Origin: Vagococcus allomyrinae
GTDB lineage: Bacteria > Bacillota > Bacilli > Lactobacillales > Vagococcaceae
NCBI RefSeq assembly: GCF_017829975.1
Contig: NZ_JAEEGA010000010.1
Span: forward strand, 73,401-137,400
Reading direction: 5' to 3'
Length of the DNA stretch: 64,000 nt
The notes under the pieces were generated by a model, which ran no database searches, was not told where the DNA came from, and worked only from the letters and a program-made list of their open reading frames with translations. Positions 8,939-17,806 of the stretch are shown one piece after another (position 1 is the first letter of the stretch; the number at the start of each line of letters is the position of its first letter). The position numbers and the translations under genes were made by a program.

Positions 8939-9725
8939 TGCTAGAAAGAGTGTGTATCACTTTTTAGAAAAGTTGCAGGCTGCTAAAAATGAGAATCAAA
9001 TTTTCCGACAAGAGTTGCTTAGTGTTCTTGAGGAAAAGAGTAATTATCCTCATCTTCCGTACTTCGCGCAACCGAAATTGAGAAATTTGGTGAAGACAGC
9101 TAAATGTTATTTGATGACCTATTATGTACCATCAGTGGACGAGGAAAAAACAAAAAATTTACTTAAACTCTTAGCGAATTTGAAAGTGCTGAAATATGCG
9201 ACACAAACGGAAGATGAGATTGAAATGAAGGCACTTCATACGATGTGTCAACATTTTGCCGATGAAGAGTCACCTGTAGTGCCACCTGATTATCAAGCGT
9301 TTCTTTGGTTTATTTGGAAGTTGGAGCAATCCATTGTCGAAGTCATCAGGCTAACCGCGTATGGAGATCAACCAGAAAATAGAATCAACGAGTTGAGAAC
9401 GATTCTAGGAACATCTGAAACATTAAAAGACGACCGCTTTCCTATTCGTGTGTCGTATGAATATACAGATATTTCCTTCGAAGACATGCGGTTTATTGAA
9501 GAATCAGCGATTTTAGCGGGAACCCCCCATCGGTGGGCTGGGGCAAAATATCGATACGTGGCTCACCCACCAGAAGGGTATGAGGAAAAAGTGGCAGAGC
9601 TATTTGAATGGTTAAAGCTTGAGTTTTTTATGACGATGCCATTGATGCCAGAAATGACACCAAGATTGGATCAGGATTTACATAATTTGGTGTATGCTTT
9701 CTTAAAGGAATCAGAAGTAATCTAA
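8919..9725 (+). CDS. Unknown protein, possible second immunity or accessory protein
   Basis: A 268-residue soluble protein with its own GAAAGGAG site inside the end of the previous gene. It looks mostly helical, with a Trp-rich segment (YQAFLWFIWKLEQSIVEVIRL, near residues 125-145) resembling the end of the preceding protein (FFVWLVWELIDMTEDYL), so the two may be distantly related. No recognised domain. Its place in a toxin operon suggests immunity, perhaps to another toxin variant; this is inference only. Confidence 0.5.
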   Translation: MTPIDPNARKSVYHFLEKLQAAKNENQIFRQELLSVLEEKSNYPHLPYFAQPKLRNLVKTAKCYLMTYYVPSVDEEKTKNLLKLLANLKVLKYATQTEDEIEMKALHTMCQHFADEESPVVPPDYQAFLWFIWKLEQSIVEVIRLTAYGDQPENRINELRTILGTSETLKDDRFPIRVSYEYTDISFEDMRFIEESAILAGTPHRWAGAKYRYVAHPPEGYEEKVAELFEWLKLEFFMTMPLMPEMTPRLDQDLHNLVYAFLKESEVI

Positions 9726-10140
9726 ACCTATTCATTGTGACTACACACTAAGGCCTCAGAAGGAAATGAAAATAATGCCTTAATCAGACAAAGTGGTTGA
9801 GACAATTTCATTTCAAGAGAAGGAGTTAAAAATTTAGACTGACATACAAAAGAGGTTGTTCATGCTAAAACAGGATTATCTGTTGGAAAAGGATATTTAT
9901 GGAATGGAGGGCTAGTTAGTAGGTATGCCTTATTCAGATGAGGGCAGTAAATTCAAAGATTGATTAGCCAAGGTGCAATTGAATCTTGAGAGTGAGACAC
10001 TAAAAGGATTTTAAACGATAATGAAGAGATCGAGTGATCAATATGCTGAAGGCCGTGGATTCAAACACAGAGATTTTTAAAATAAATGGAATAGCAAGAC
10101 GAACTGTTTTTAGAATAAAGAGTAATGGTTAAAAAGTGAA
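9726..10140 (+). other. Decayed coding stretch after the second toxin locus
   Basis: From about 9855 one plus-strand frame stays protein-like for some 280 bases (LFMLKQDYLLEKDIYGMEG, MPYSDEGSKFKD, SSDQYAEGRGFKHRDF) but is cut by six or more stops. I take it as a dead toxin or immunity cassette. No family recognised. Confidence 0.3.
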
Positions 10141-10179
10141 AAATAGAAGACGCGATTTCCACAATCGCGTCTTCTATTT
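10141..10179. terminator. Strong bidirectional terminator
   Basis: A perfect 17-base stem (AAATAGAAGACGCGATT and its complement) with a 5-base loop, ending in T on both strands. It closes the second toxin region. Confidence 0.9.
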
Positions 10180-11343
10180 TATTGCGTAGCTATAAGGTAA
10201 AACCAACTATCATGTCCCTTGGCTTATTTCAATTGACAAATAGCTGGGAACTATACAAAAGAATAGAGAGTAAGTGACAATGTTTGTTCACCAAAAATGA
10301 GTTGTGTCGTCACTTAAATGCTTCGAAGGATGGCTCGACCAACAGAACCACATGAGTTTTGCAATAACGAAAAATCGTAATGTCGGGTTTAAGGTTACAT
10401 TGAAAAATGTGGTTTTTGTTATCTAAAATTACGTAAAAGCTTTCAAATAAATGATTTTAGTACATTGATGATGTTAAAAGTGTTATATTATGGGTTTTGG
10501 TTAAACCTTACATATTTGTAAATGGAGTTAGTCTTTTTCGTCATTAAGTGAAATATCTTACCCAAGCATTCGGACATAAACAAGTAGTGTCTCTAAAGAT
10601 AATGTGTTTCAAACAAGATCACCAGATTCATGTATGGCGAAAGTTTGGCTTTTATTATAAACTATTTTTTGTTTTTCCATGCTTAAAGCTACCTATTGTC
10701 CAATTGAGTGTGCTCCCTTTAATTATAACATGTAAAAATAAAACTAGTCTAATTGCTAATTTTCCAAAAAGTCTCCTAATTTACCCAAAATAATACTAAT
10801 CTACCCATCATGCCTTAACCTGATGGTGAAAAAGCTTAATTTCTAGCGAAATATGAGTTGAATGCTGGAAAATTAAGCCTAAAAGTGGAAAATTACAGGA
10901 CTATCATAAAAAAAATCAAGAAGCATACTACGGATAGATTGGCTGATCAAGTCCACCTTGAATAACGATAAGGCAGCGGAGAATAAGAAAAGAGAGAATG
11001 AGGAAAAAAACAGCTATTTGTCGAAATGATACTTGAAGAAATTGGCGTGGCCATCCAATCAAGAGATGACATTTTCGAGGAAGATGACTTATTCTTAAGA
11101 GTTAATATCGGTTGTCCTTGTGAGAATTTGAAATCAGGGGTAAAGGTAATTGTCGCCTGCTCGGGTGAACTGATAAGAGCTGAAGGAATTGAGTAAATTT
11201 TTAGGTGGAAACAACAGGGGAGTTTTTAGCAAAGAAGGGCTCGGCCTTTTTAAAGGGAGTTGGTTTGTTTGCGTTTAGGGATATGGACTTGGAAGGTTAG
11301 TGAGAGTAATGAGTGGAGGTTTGCTATTTTGGAGATCGTCGAT
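10180..11343. other. Gene-free AT-rich gap
   Basis: I see no gene with a ribosome binding site and native-looking composition. An open frame at 10548-10793 lacks a start signal and reads as chance. The 10990-11200 part has short protein-like pieces (e.g. IVEMILEEIGVAIQSRDD near 11015) interrupted by stops, probably relics. Confidence 0.4.
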
Positions 11344-11558
11344 TTGCGGATCAACTCTAGAATTAGTTGACATTAGTCAAGAGGATTAAAAATCGTTGTA
11401 ATCGTTAGCATAATTGACGTTTACCGTGTTTCCATTAGCTGTTTCAGAGAGTTGGAAAGTGTCAATCATTGCTATACACTTTTTTGAAACAGTTCAGTTG
11501 AGTTGTTATATTGGCTGGTTGAGCGATAGAACTAGAAAGCGTTGAATCAATCAATTCG

Positions 11559-11729
11559 TCAACTAATAGGATCGTTGTTATTTTCTAATAAGTCAAATTG
11601 CGGATCAAATCCGTAATCAGTTGACGCTGATTCGTCTGTTTGAAAATCGCTATAACCGCTAATATAACCATGTTTTTGATTGTTTTTAATAACTGTTTTA
11701 GAAGATTGAAAAGTGTCAACTGTAGCCAT
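11559..11729 (-). CDS. Small Asp/Ser-rich protein, array unit 2
   Basis: A 56-residue open frame beginning MATVDTFQSSKTV and containing STDYGFDPQFD, ending ENNNDPIS. It is the longest intact member of the nine-copy family. No Shine-Dalgarno is visible before the ATG (upstream CCAAAGTTTTGT), so independent translation is doubtful. It may instead be the C-terminal part of a longer frame (ILVHSIVRYNNS..., open to 11800) joined by a frameshift. No signal peptide, membrane segment or known family. Confidence 0.35.
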   Translation of the reverse strand: MATVDTFQSSKTVIKNNQKHGYISGYSDFQTDESASTDYGFDPQFDLLENNNDPIS

Positions 11730-12850
11730 ACAAAACTTTGGAAAAGTTTAACTGAGTTGTTATATCGAACAATTGAGTGAACTAGCATATTTAGAATCAA
11801 TCTGTCTGCTAATAAATCAATTTTCCGTTATTTTATAATGGGGCAAATTGCGGATCAGTTCTGGAATCAGTTGACGTTGATTCGTAAGTCTAAAAATCGC
11901 TATAATCGTTAATATAATCGTGTTTTTGATTGTTTTTAATGGCTGTTTTAGAAGGTTGAAAAGTGTCAACCGTTGCCATACATTTTTTTGGAGAAGTTTA
12001 TCTGGGCTGTTATATCGATAAATAGAAGACTGAACTAGAATATCTTGAATCAATTTATTCGTTAACTAGTGGGATCACTGTTATTTTCCAAAGAGTCAGA
12101 TTGCGGATCAAATCCGGAATCAGTTGACGTTGATTTGTCCGTTTGAAAATAGCTATAACCGTTAATATAATCGTGTTTTAAATTGTTTTTCCTGGCAGTT
12201 TTGGAAGGTTAAAAAGTGTCAACTGTAGCAATACATAATTTTGAAAAAATTTAACTGAGCTGTTATATTGAACAATTAATTAAGTGAACTAGCGTGTATT
12301 GAGTTAATCTATTTGTTAATAAAAGGGATTACTGTTTTTTTCTAAAGAGTCAAATTGCGGATCAAATCCGTAATCAGTTGACGTTGATTCGTAAGTCTGG
12401 AAAACACTATAACCGTTAATATAACTGTATTTTAGATTGTTTTTCCTGACAGTTTTGGAAGGTTAAAAAGTGTCAATTGTAGCAATACAAAATTTCGAAA
12501 AATTTTAACTGAGCTGTTATATTGAACAATTAATTAAGTGAACTAGCGTGTATTGAGTCAATCTATTCGTTAATAAATCCTATTATTGTTATTTTTTTAT
12601 GGGTCAAATTGCGGATCAAATCCGTAATCAGTTGACGTTGATTCGTAAGTCTGGAAAACACTATAACCGTTAATATAACTGTATTTTAGATTGTTTTTCC
12701 TGACAGTTTTGGAAGGTTAAAAAGTGTCAATTGTAGCAATACAAAATTTCGAAAAATTTTAACTGAGCTGTTATATTGAACAATTAATTAAGTGAACTAG
12801 CGTGTATTGAGTCAATCTATTCGTTAATAAATCCTATTATTGTTATTTTT

Positions 12851-12994
12851 TTATGGGTCAAATTGCAGATCAAATCCGTAATCAGTTGACGTTGATTCGT
12901 AAGTCTGGAAAACACTATAACCGTTAATATAAACGTATTTTTGATTGTTTTTCCTGGCTGTTTTAGAAGATTGAAAAGTGTCAACAGTTGCCAT
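12851..12994 (-). CDS. Small Asp/Ser-rich protein, array unit 7
   Basis: A 47-residue open frame, MATVDTFQSSKTARKNNQ... to STDYGFDLQFDP. It is paralogous to the unit 2 product, with shared length and landmarks. As there, no ribosome binding site is visible. An upstream frame (IQGILVQSSISKENRPTK, open from 13068) overlaps its start in another phase. Confidence 0.3.
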   Translation of the reverse strand: MATVDTFQSSKTARKNNQKYVYINGYSVFQTYESTSTDYGFDLQFDP

Positions 12995-13575
12995 ACATTT
13001 TTTAGAAAAGGTTTAGTTGGTCTGTTTTCTTTAGAAATAGAAGATTGAACTAGAATACCTTGAATCAATTTATTCGTTAAATGATAGGATGACTGTTATT
13101 TTCTAAAGAGTCAAATTGCAGATCAAATCCGTAATCAGTTGACGTTGGTTCGTAAGTCTGGAGATCGCTATAACCGTTAATATAACTGTGTTTTAGATTG
13201 TTTTTTCTGGCAGTTTTGGAAGGTTAAAAAGTGTCAACTGTAGCAATACAAAATTTTGAAAAAATTTAACTGAGCTGTTATATTGAACAATTAATTAAGT
13301 GAACTAGCGTGTATTGAGTCAATCTATTCGTTAATAAATCCTATTATTGTTATTTTTTAATGTGTCAAATTGCGGATCAAATCCGGAATCAGTTGACGTT
13401 GTCCAAGCGGTTGAGAAATCGTGAAAACCATTAGTATGACGGTCATTTATCTGGTTTTTCCTAGCTTCATTAGATAATTGTAAAACGTCAACTGTTGCAC
13501 AACAATTTTCTTAAAATCCTAGATCACTCTGTTATATCGAGTAATTGAATAGTGGCTTGAATCGGTTTGTCGCTA

Positions 13576-13842
13576 TTTTCAAAACGGCTTAATAGATATA
13601 ATATCCTTTTACACAAAAGAGCTAGAATCTGTCTTTTTGAGTAATAAACGCTCATTCTTCCTTTTATTCTGTTTAAGGATAGAGATGAGTGATGGTTGTA
13701 ACTCCTTTTTATCATACATTTCCGTTTTTGTAAAAGCAGCTAACTGCCCCTTTTTGATGATGATAATTTTCAGAATAGTTGCAAATCGGAGCTTTTTTAG
13801 CGATACAATAGGCTTTTAAAAATAGTTGAATAGATTTTTATT
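13576..13842 (-). other. Gene relic beside the array
   Basis: On the minus strand a frame is open from about 13823 to 13624: VSLKKLRFATILKIIII, KKGQLAAFTKTEMYDKKE, SILKQNKRKNERLLL. It lacks a start codon and ribosome binding site at its 5' end (TAA just upstream). The lysine-rich composition is protein-like. I take it as the tail of a lost gene; no family recognised. Confidence 0.3.
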
Positions 13843-13890
13843 AAAAAATAAGCCGGAAAAGGGTCAGTTAGCAGGCTTTTTATTTTTTTG
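13843..13890 (+). terminator. Hairpin with long T-run
   Basis: AAAAAATAAGCC pairs with GGCTTTTTATTTTTT around a 19-base loop. Likely works on both strands. Confidence 0.6.
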
Positions 13891-13989
13891 AGCGGCTAAT
13901 AATAGTTTGTTCTAATTATTTGAGTTAAGTTCAAAATTACAACGTCTGTTAAGTCAAGGATTTTGAAAAATGTCAATTTGAGAATCTCC

Positions 13990-14193
13990 TCATAAAATAA
14001 GCGAGTAGTCTATTAAATCACTAGATATTCCATCTAAAATGACAAAATGGCAGTTTATTCCCCCGTTGATACATTGGTTTTTCGTCTTCTTTTCAGAAAA
14101 AGCAAGAAAATCATTTTTTTTAAGCTGTGAAATTTGCTCTGTTAATAAACCAATTGAATCAATTTCATAATTCACTTTTTCTAAAACAAACAC
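13990..14193 (-). CDS. Small hypothetical protein
   Basis: A 67-residue GTG-started frame (VNYEIDSIGLLTEQISQ, then NDFLAFSEKK, ending LDGISSDLIDYSLIL). Composition is protein-like, but there is only a weak AAAGGA site too far upstream. It may be a relic. No family recognised. Confidence 0.25.
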   Translation of the reverse strand: MFVLEKVNYEIDSIGLLTEQISQLKKNDFLAFSEKKTKNQCINGGINCHFVILDGISSDLIDYSLIL

Positions 14194-14787
14194 TCATTCA
14201 GTTTCAAAGCATCCTTTTTTGAAATTAGACGACTATACAGCTCCTATATAACTAATCACTAGCAAAGCTTCGATCTCAACAAATTCTAAGTGCTCTTCTA
14301 CCTTCAATGCTCGACGCTTCAGCGTATAGCAATTGATGAGATCGGAACGCAGAGCCATTATTCTTACAAATTTATTTCTTAGAGATAAGGGACAACGTAG
14401 TAAAGCATTAAGCTTTGAAGGACGTAGTAAAGCAGCAAGATTTGCCGTCATTCTTAAGACTTTAATCTTTAGAAATGATGGACATCGGTGAGTGCCTTAA
14501 AATAAAGAAGACAAAAATTGAAAAAGCAATGAAACTCTATAGCGAAAACAAAAGGAAAAATGATGTATAATATGAGCCCCTAAGGCGTAAAAAAGGGCTC
14601 ATAATTACCGTGAACGCAGTTGAATCACTTGATTCTCACTAAAAGTACTAGTAATGACCTAACAATATCCAAGTTTATTCACTGTCAGTTTTAGGTACAA
14701 CCATTGAGACAATTATGCTTTAACATTTACCAAATGAGTTGTTCTTTTCATTATGATATAATGGAAAAAAATCGAAAGGAGATTGTT
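14194..14787. other. Gene-free gap upstream of the DUF2834 gene
   Basis: Contains short direct repeats of a GTAGTAAAGCA-type motif (14395-14440) and a hairpin ATGAGCCC/GGGCTCAT (14572-14602) preceded by a TATAAT box at 14565-14570, which could be a small RNA start or terminator. No intact gene seen. Confidence 0.35.
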
Positions 14788-15114
14788 ATGAAAAGGTTGT
14801 ATTTAATAGCTTCTATAATGGGAACTGTTTTCCCTTATTACTTTTTTATCCAGTTTTTAATGGTACACGGGTTAAATGTGAAGAAGATAGTTGATTTATT
14901 ATTTGTCAATAATATTTCAACATTCTTTGCAGTTGATTTTTTTATTTCTTGTTTTGTTTTTATAGTATTTATGTTTAATGAATCTAAGAGGCTCAGAATC
15001 GGCAGAGAAAAATGGCTTTGTCTTATTTCCCTATTTACAGTGGGCTTGTCATTAGCACTTCCGCTATTTTTATTCATAAGAGAAAATTATGACGGATCGG
15101 TTGGAAAGGTATAA
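14788..15114 (+). CDS. DUF2834 family small membrane protein
   Basis: I choose the ATG with GAAAGGAG seven bases upstream rather than earlier in-frame starts. The 108-residue protein has three or four hydrophobic segments. It matches the DUF2834 pattern: an N-terminal MGTVFPYYFFIQFL-like segment, a central NNISTFFAVDFFIS, then ESKRLRI and a final GLSLALPLFLFIREN. Found in the cytoplasmic membrane of many bacteria; function unknown. No operon partner here. Confidence 0.75.
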   Translation: MKRLYLIASIMGTVFPYYFFIQFLMVHGLNVKKIVDLLFVNNISTFFAVDFFISCFVFIVFMFNESKRLRIGREKWLCLISLFTVGLSLALPLFLFIRENYDGSVGKV

Positions 15115-15589
15115 ATGAATGACTGTTAAATTAGCAAGACTTGGCTAAAGAACATCCCTCTTAGTTGTGATTTTTATTTTCGAGAATGGCAATAGAATTA
15201 TTTATGCCATAAAAATAGTGAGAGAAACAAGTTTTGAATTATCATCTAAGCATAAGTACTAACTAGAGGATGAATGTGTGTCTAATTCTAATAAGGATAA
15301 CGCAGTGATATATGGCATTATTTTAATCATTTACGTTTTAAAGAAGTTGAAGAAAGTTTAGTTTGTAGACCTGATAAAAAAGAAACTATATACATCATGT
15401 TAAATAATCAAACAGATAGTTCCATTGGCTAATTCGCATAATCATCCGCCAAGAGTGGTACTTTCAGCTTTTTTCTGGCTGAAAGTTTAACGGTAAAGGA
15501 TGATTATTTAATGGGAACTATATAGTTATAGAAGATTACTTTGTGTTTATGATTTTATGAAAGGTTCTGGAGGATTGGTGGAGAATTTA
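15115..15589. other. Gap with gene relic, tiny frame and nested hairpin
   Basis: A plus-strand frame ending at 15432 reads FNHLRFKEVEESLVCRPDKK then ETIYIMLNNQTDSSIG but lacks a start, so it looks like a gene tail. A 27-residue GTG frame at 15278-15361 with AGAGGA upstream encodes a hydrophobic peptide with a KKLKKV end; it may be chance. A nested hairpin (AATCATCC/GGATGATT outer, CTTTCAGC/GCTGAAAG inner) spans 15439-15509. Confidence 0.35.
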
Positions 15590-16183
15590 ATGACTAGCAG
15601 AGAAGAAAGAGTTAATGAAGGATTGAAGGCAAGAGTTAACTTTAACAGTTTAAAAGTAGAGTGTGAATCTGAAACTGAGAGAATTAATCAAATCTTAAAA
15701 GATCACTCTAGCTCAAATAATAAATTCATTACAACATTGGATTCAACTGAAGATTTCAAGTCAAGATACAAGAAGTATTTCAGTAAACTATCCAGTAATA
15801 ATTTATTAAGCTATTATTATGTTTGGATTGGTTTATCCAAAGGAAATGTAGTAGTTGTTGGAAGGACCTCTTTTTCAAAAAAAGCCAGATCAAATTTTGG
15901 TGATTTATTTAATAGATACAACATATTCGGTGGTATTACCCAGGAAATTATTATGAAAATAATTATTTCTGAGAAAACGGAGTTAGATTTAAAAAAAGTT
16001 GAACAACTAAATAAAGAGTTAAATGCTTTTTTTACACATGCGATAATTCTTCCAGTAGACGTTGGATCGGTGAGTCCTGAAGAAGCAACTCGTACTTGTA
16101 GTGATGTTGAAAAACAAATAGGTGAGTACTTAACAAAGAATAATGTGGAAATATTAAATAAAGACGGTCATAAATCCTTTTAA
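15590..16183 (+). CDS. Hypothetical cytosolic protein
   Basis: I choose ATG 15590, six bases after GGTGGAG, over the in-frame ATG at 15557. The 197-residue protein is charged and soluble. A central YYYVWIGLSKGNVVVVGRTSF could be a beta hairpin core, and a Lys/Glu-rich helix (SEKTELDLKKVEQLNKEL) follows. No family recognised. It stands alone between gaps, so context gives no hint. Confidence 0.5.
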   Translation: MTSREERVNEGLKARVNFNSLKVECESETERINQILKDHSSSNNKFITTLDSTEDFKSRYKKYFSKLSSNNLLSYYYVWIGLSKGNVVVVGRTSFSKKARSNFGDLFNRYNIFGGITQEIIMKIIISEKTELDLKKVEQLNKELNAFFTHAIILPVDVGSVSPEEATRTCSDVEKQIGEYLTKNNVEILNKDGHKSF

Positions 16184-16428
16184 TTAAGAATAACTGAAAT
16201 AACAAGAAAAGTTTTATGTTAGACAAAAGGGGATCTCTCCATGCATTATAGCAACCTGATCTTGAACAGATTGCTCTTCACAAGGAGAAATCCTTATGAC
16301 ATTATCTTGTAGAATCTTTATAATTTGATATAGATGTAAGTTTTAGTATGTAATGCGCATTTTAAATAAACAAGTGAAAATAGTGATCTAGTTTTTTTAG
16401 CAGAAGCTCACTCTAAAGGAGTCATTCA

Positions 16429-17274
16429 ATGATAAAACCAGCCAGCCTTAAACTAATCGACCCTCAGAGAGAAATCATTGACCAAAATGATAACTTTGCC
16501 TATGTTGTTCCTTGTAAAGACTTGCGTCAGTGGGTGTCCAATTTTACCCTATCCTTTCCAGATGAAACGATGATCTCTGATAACTACACCGTCATGCCGC
16601 ACGGTAGTGTCACCTTGGTTTATTATCACAACGACACTGGCCTTCATGATAGGCTCTTTGGGCCAATGACAGAGCCGAAAGTAGTCGGAGATATTGCCAA
16701 TAAGTGTCAGTTTATCTTCATTGTTGAATTTCAGCCGGCAGGTTTTTATCCCTTTAGTGAGTGCCAGCAAAGTGAATTAGTAAATGGTATCTACTCCTTT
16801 TCTTCGATAAACCCACTTATTGATACGGAGATTCGGCAAATTTTGGCAATGGAAAAGTCGGCGGAACAGGTCTTTTCACGCGTTGAAAGACTGTTGTTAG
16901 ACAATCTGGGAGTAACCTGTCCTGAGGTACTCACCAGAGCTGTCGCCTTAATCAGCCAAAGCCAAGGAAGGATTCTCCTCAAAGCAGTTGTGGAGACCCT
17001 CTCTTATAGTGATAGACAGCTTAATCGCTTTTTTAATCAGTATTTAGGTTTAAGCATGAAAGGCTTTGCCCGTGTGGTTCGATTGAATCATTCTTTACGT
17101 TATTTAAATGATCCGCGAAAGACAGTGGCAACGATTTGTGATGAGTTAGGTTATTATGATACGGCTCATTATGCCAAAGATTTTAAACTTATTTGTGGTG
17201 TGACACCCCTCAATTATCGGCAAAATCTGTCTGATTTTTACAATGAAGTGGCTAAATTTTCGTCTTATACTTAA
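16429..17274 (+). CDS. AraC family transcriptional regulator
   Basis: Good AAAGGAG site. The 281-residue protein has an N-terminal ligand-sensing region of the type seen in AraC proteins with a DUF6597-like start (CKDLRQWVSNF..., PHGSVTLVYY). Two C-terminal helix-turn-helix motifs follow: LSYSDRQLNRFFNQYLGLS and ATICDELGYYDTAHYAKDFK, ending GVTPLNYRQ. Probably activates the VOC gene 25 bases downstream. Confidence 0.85.
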   Translation: MIKPASLKLIDPQREIIDQNDNFAYVVPCKDLRQWVSNFTLSFPDETMISDNYTVMPHGSVTLVYYHNDTGLHDRLFGPMTEPKVVGDIANKCQFIFIVEFQPAGFYPFSECQQSELVNGIYSFSSINPLIDTEIRQILAMEKSAEQVFSRVERLLLDNLGVTCPEVLTRAVALISQSQGRILLKAVVETLSYSDRQLNRFFNQYLGLSMKGFARVVRLNHSLRYLNDPRKTVATICDELGYYDTAHYAKDFKLICGVTPLNYRQNLSDFYNEVAKFSSYT

Positions 17275-17299
17275 TGTGTAAAAGAAAGGAAGATGACGA

Positions 17300-17758
17300 A
17301 TGAAATTTGGCGGCGTATTATTGATTGTAGAGGATATCGCAATAGCAACAAAATATTATCAAGAAGTGTTAGAACAGCAAGTGACCATGGATTTAGGTGA
17401 ACATGTCTCATTTGAAAATGGCTTGGCCTTGCAAACCAACTACGGGAGTATTGTGGGCAAAGAACTAACCACCACGCCAGGAGCTAATACGTTTCAACTG
17501 TACTTTGAGGTTGAGGGAATTCAAACGTGGGCTGAGCGCTTGGCAGAAAATTCGGAGGTGACTTTTTTGCATTCAATTAAGGAATACCCTTGGGGACAAC
17601 GGTCCTTTAGAATTTACGACCCAAGCCAAAATATTATTGAAATAGCGGAAAGCATGGCAGAGGTTATCGGTAACTTAATAGAAAAAGGTCTTTCTACAGA
17701 AGCGATAGCCAAACAAACCATGTGTCCTGTTGACTATATTGAAACTTTGAGAGATTAA
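17300..17758 (+). CDS. VOC (glyoxalase/bleomycin resistance) family protein
   Basis: AGAAAGGAAG site. The 152-residue protein starts with the VOC signature GVLLIVEDIAIATKYYQEVL and has paired beta-alpha-beta-beta-beta halves ending SFRIYDPSQNIIEIAE. The last 35 residues form a short helical extension (LIEKGLSTEAIAKQTMCP) like a helix-turn-helix. Such proteins bind metals or small toxic compounds. The substrate is unknown; it is likely controlled by the AraC gene upstream. Confidence 0.8.
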   Translation: MKFGGVLLIVEDIAIATKYYQEVLEQQVTMDLGEHVSFENGLALQTNYGSIVGKELTTTPGANTFQLYFEVEGIQTWAERLAENSEVTFLHSIKEYPWGQRSFRIYDPSQNIIEIAESMAEVIGNLIEKGLSTEAIAKQTMCPVDYIETLRD

Positions 17759-17806
17759 TAGTACCATTAAGGATGATTAGAATGGGGAACGTTGAAGGGG
17801 GAACCG

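Larger units (their letters stand above)
11344..13575 (-). repeat. Nine-unit tandem array, period 250-254 bp, of decaying small genes
   Basis: TTGCGGATCAA-type landmarks start at 11344, 11598, 11848, 12101, 12355, 12609, 12863, 13116 and 13370. In all nine units a second landmark (GTCAA) begins exactly 117 bases later, so length changes occur only between the second landmark and the next unit. Units 5 and 6 are nearly identical. The 117-base part reads on the minus strand as VDTFQxSK...NNQK...YSDFQT...STDYGFDPQFD. Units 2 and 7 are open with ATG; units 1 and 3 stop early; units 4, 5, 6 and 8 have ATT for ATG and a TAA after DTF; unit 9 lacks a start. The upstream parts of units 2, 3 and 7 are open in another frame (ILVQSS...), so a frame break at this point is possible. 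Confidence 0.85.

Noticed and set aside
10548-10793. An 81-residue open frame on the plus strand in the gap after the toxins
   Set aside because: No ribosome binding site, residue composition of random AT-rich DNA (many Phe, Leu, Cys, Lys), and no related copy nearby.
11344-13575. CRISPR array
   Set aside because: The repeat unit is about 254 bases with no short constant repeat and unique spacers, and no cas gene is present.
13637-13819. A plus-strand frame of 60 residues
   Set aside because: It is antisense to a better, lysine-rich minus-strand relic and has no start signal.
14233-14451. A 72-residue minus-strand frame
   Set aside because: It is largely generated by short direct repeats of a GTAGTAAAGCA-type motif and lacks a ribosome binding site.
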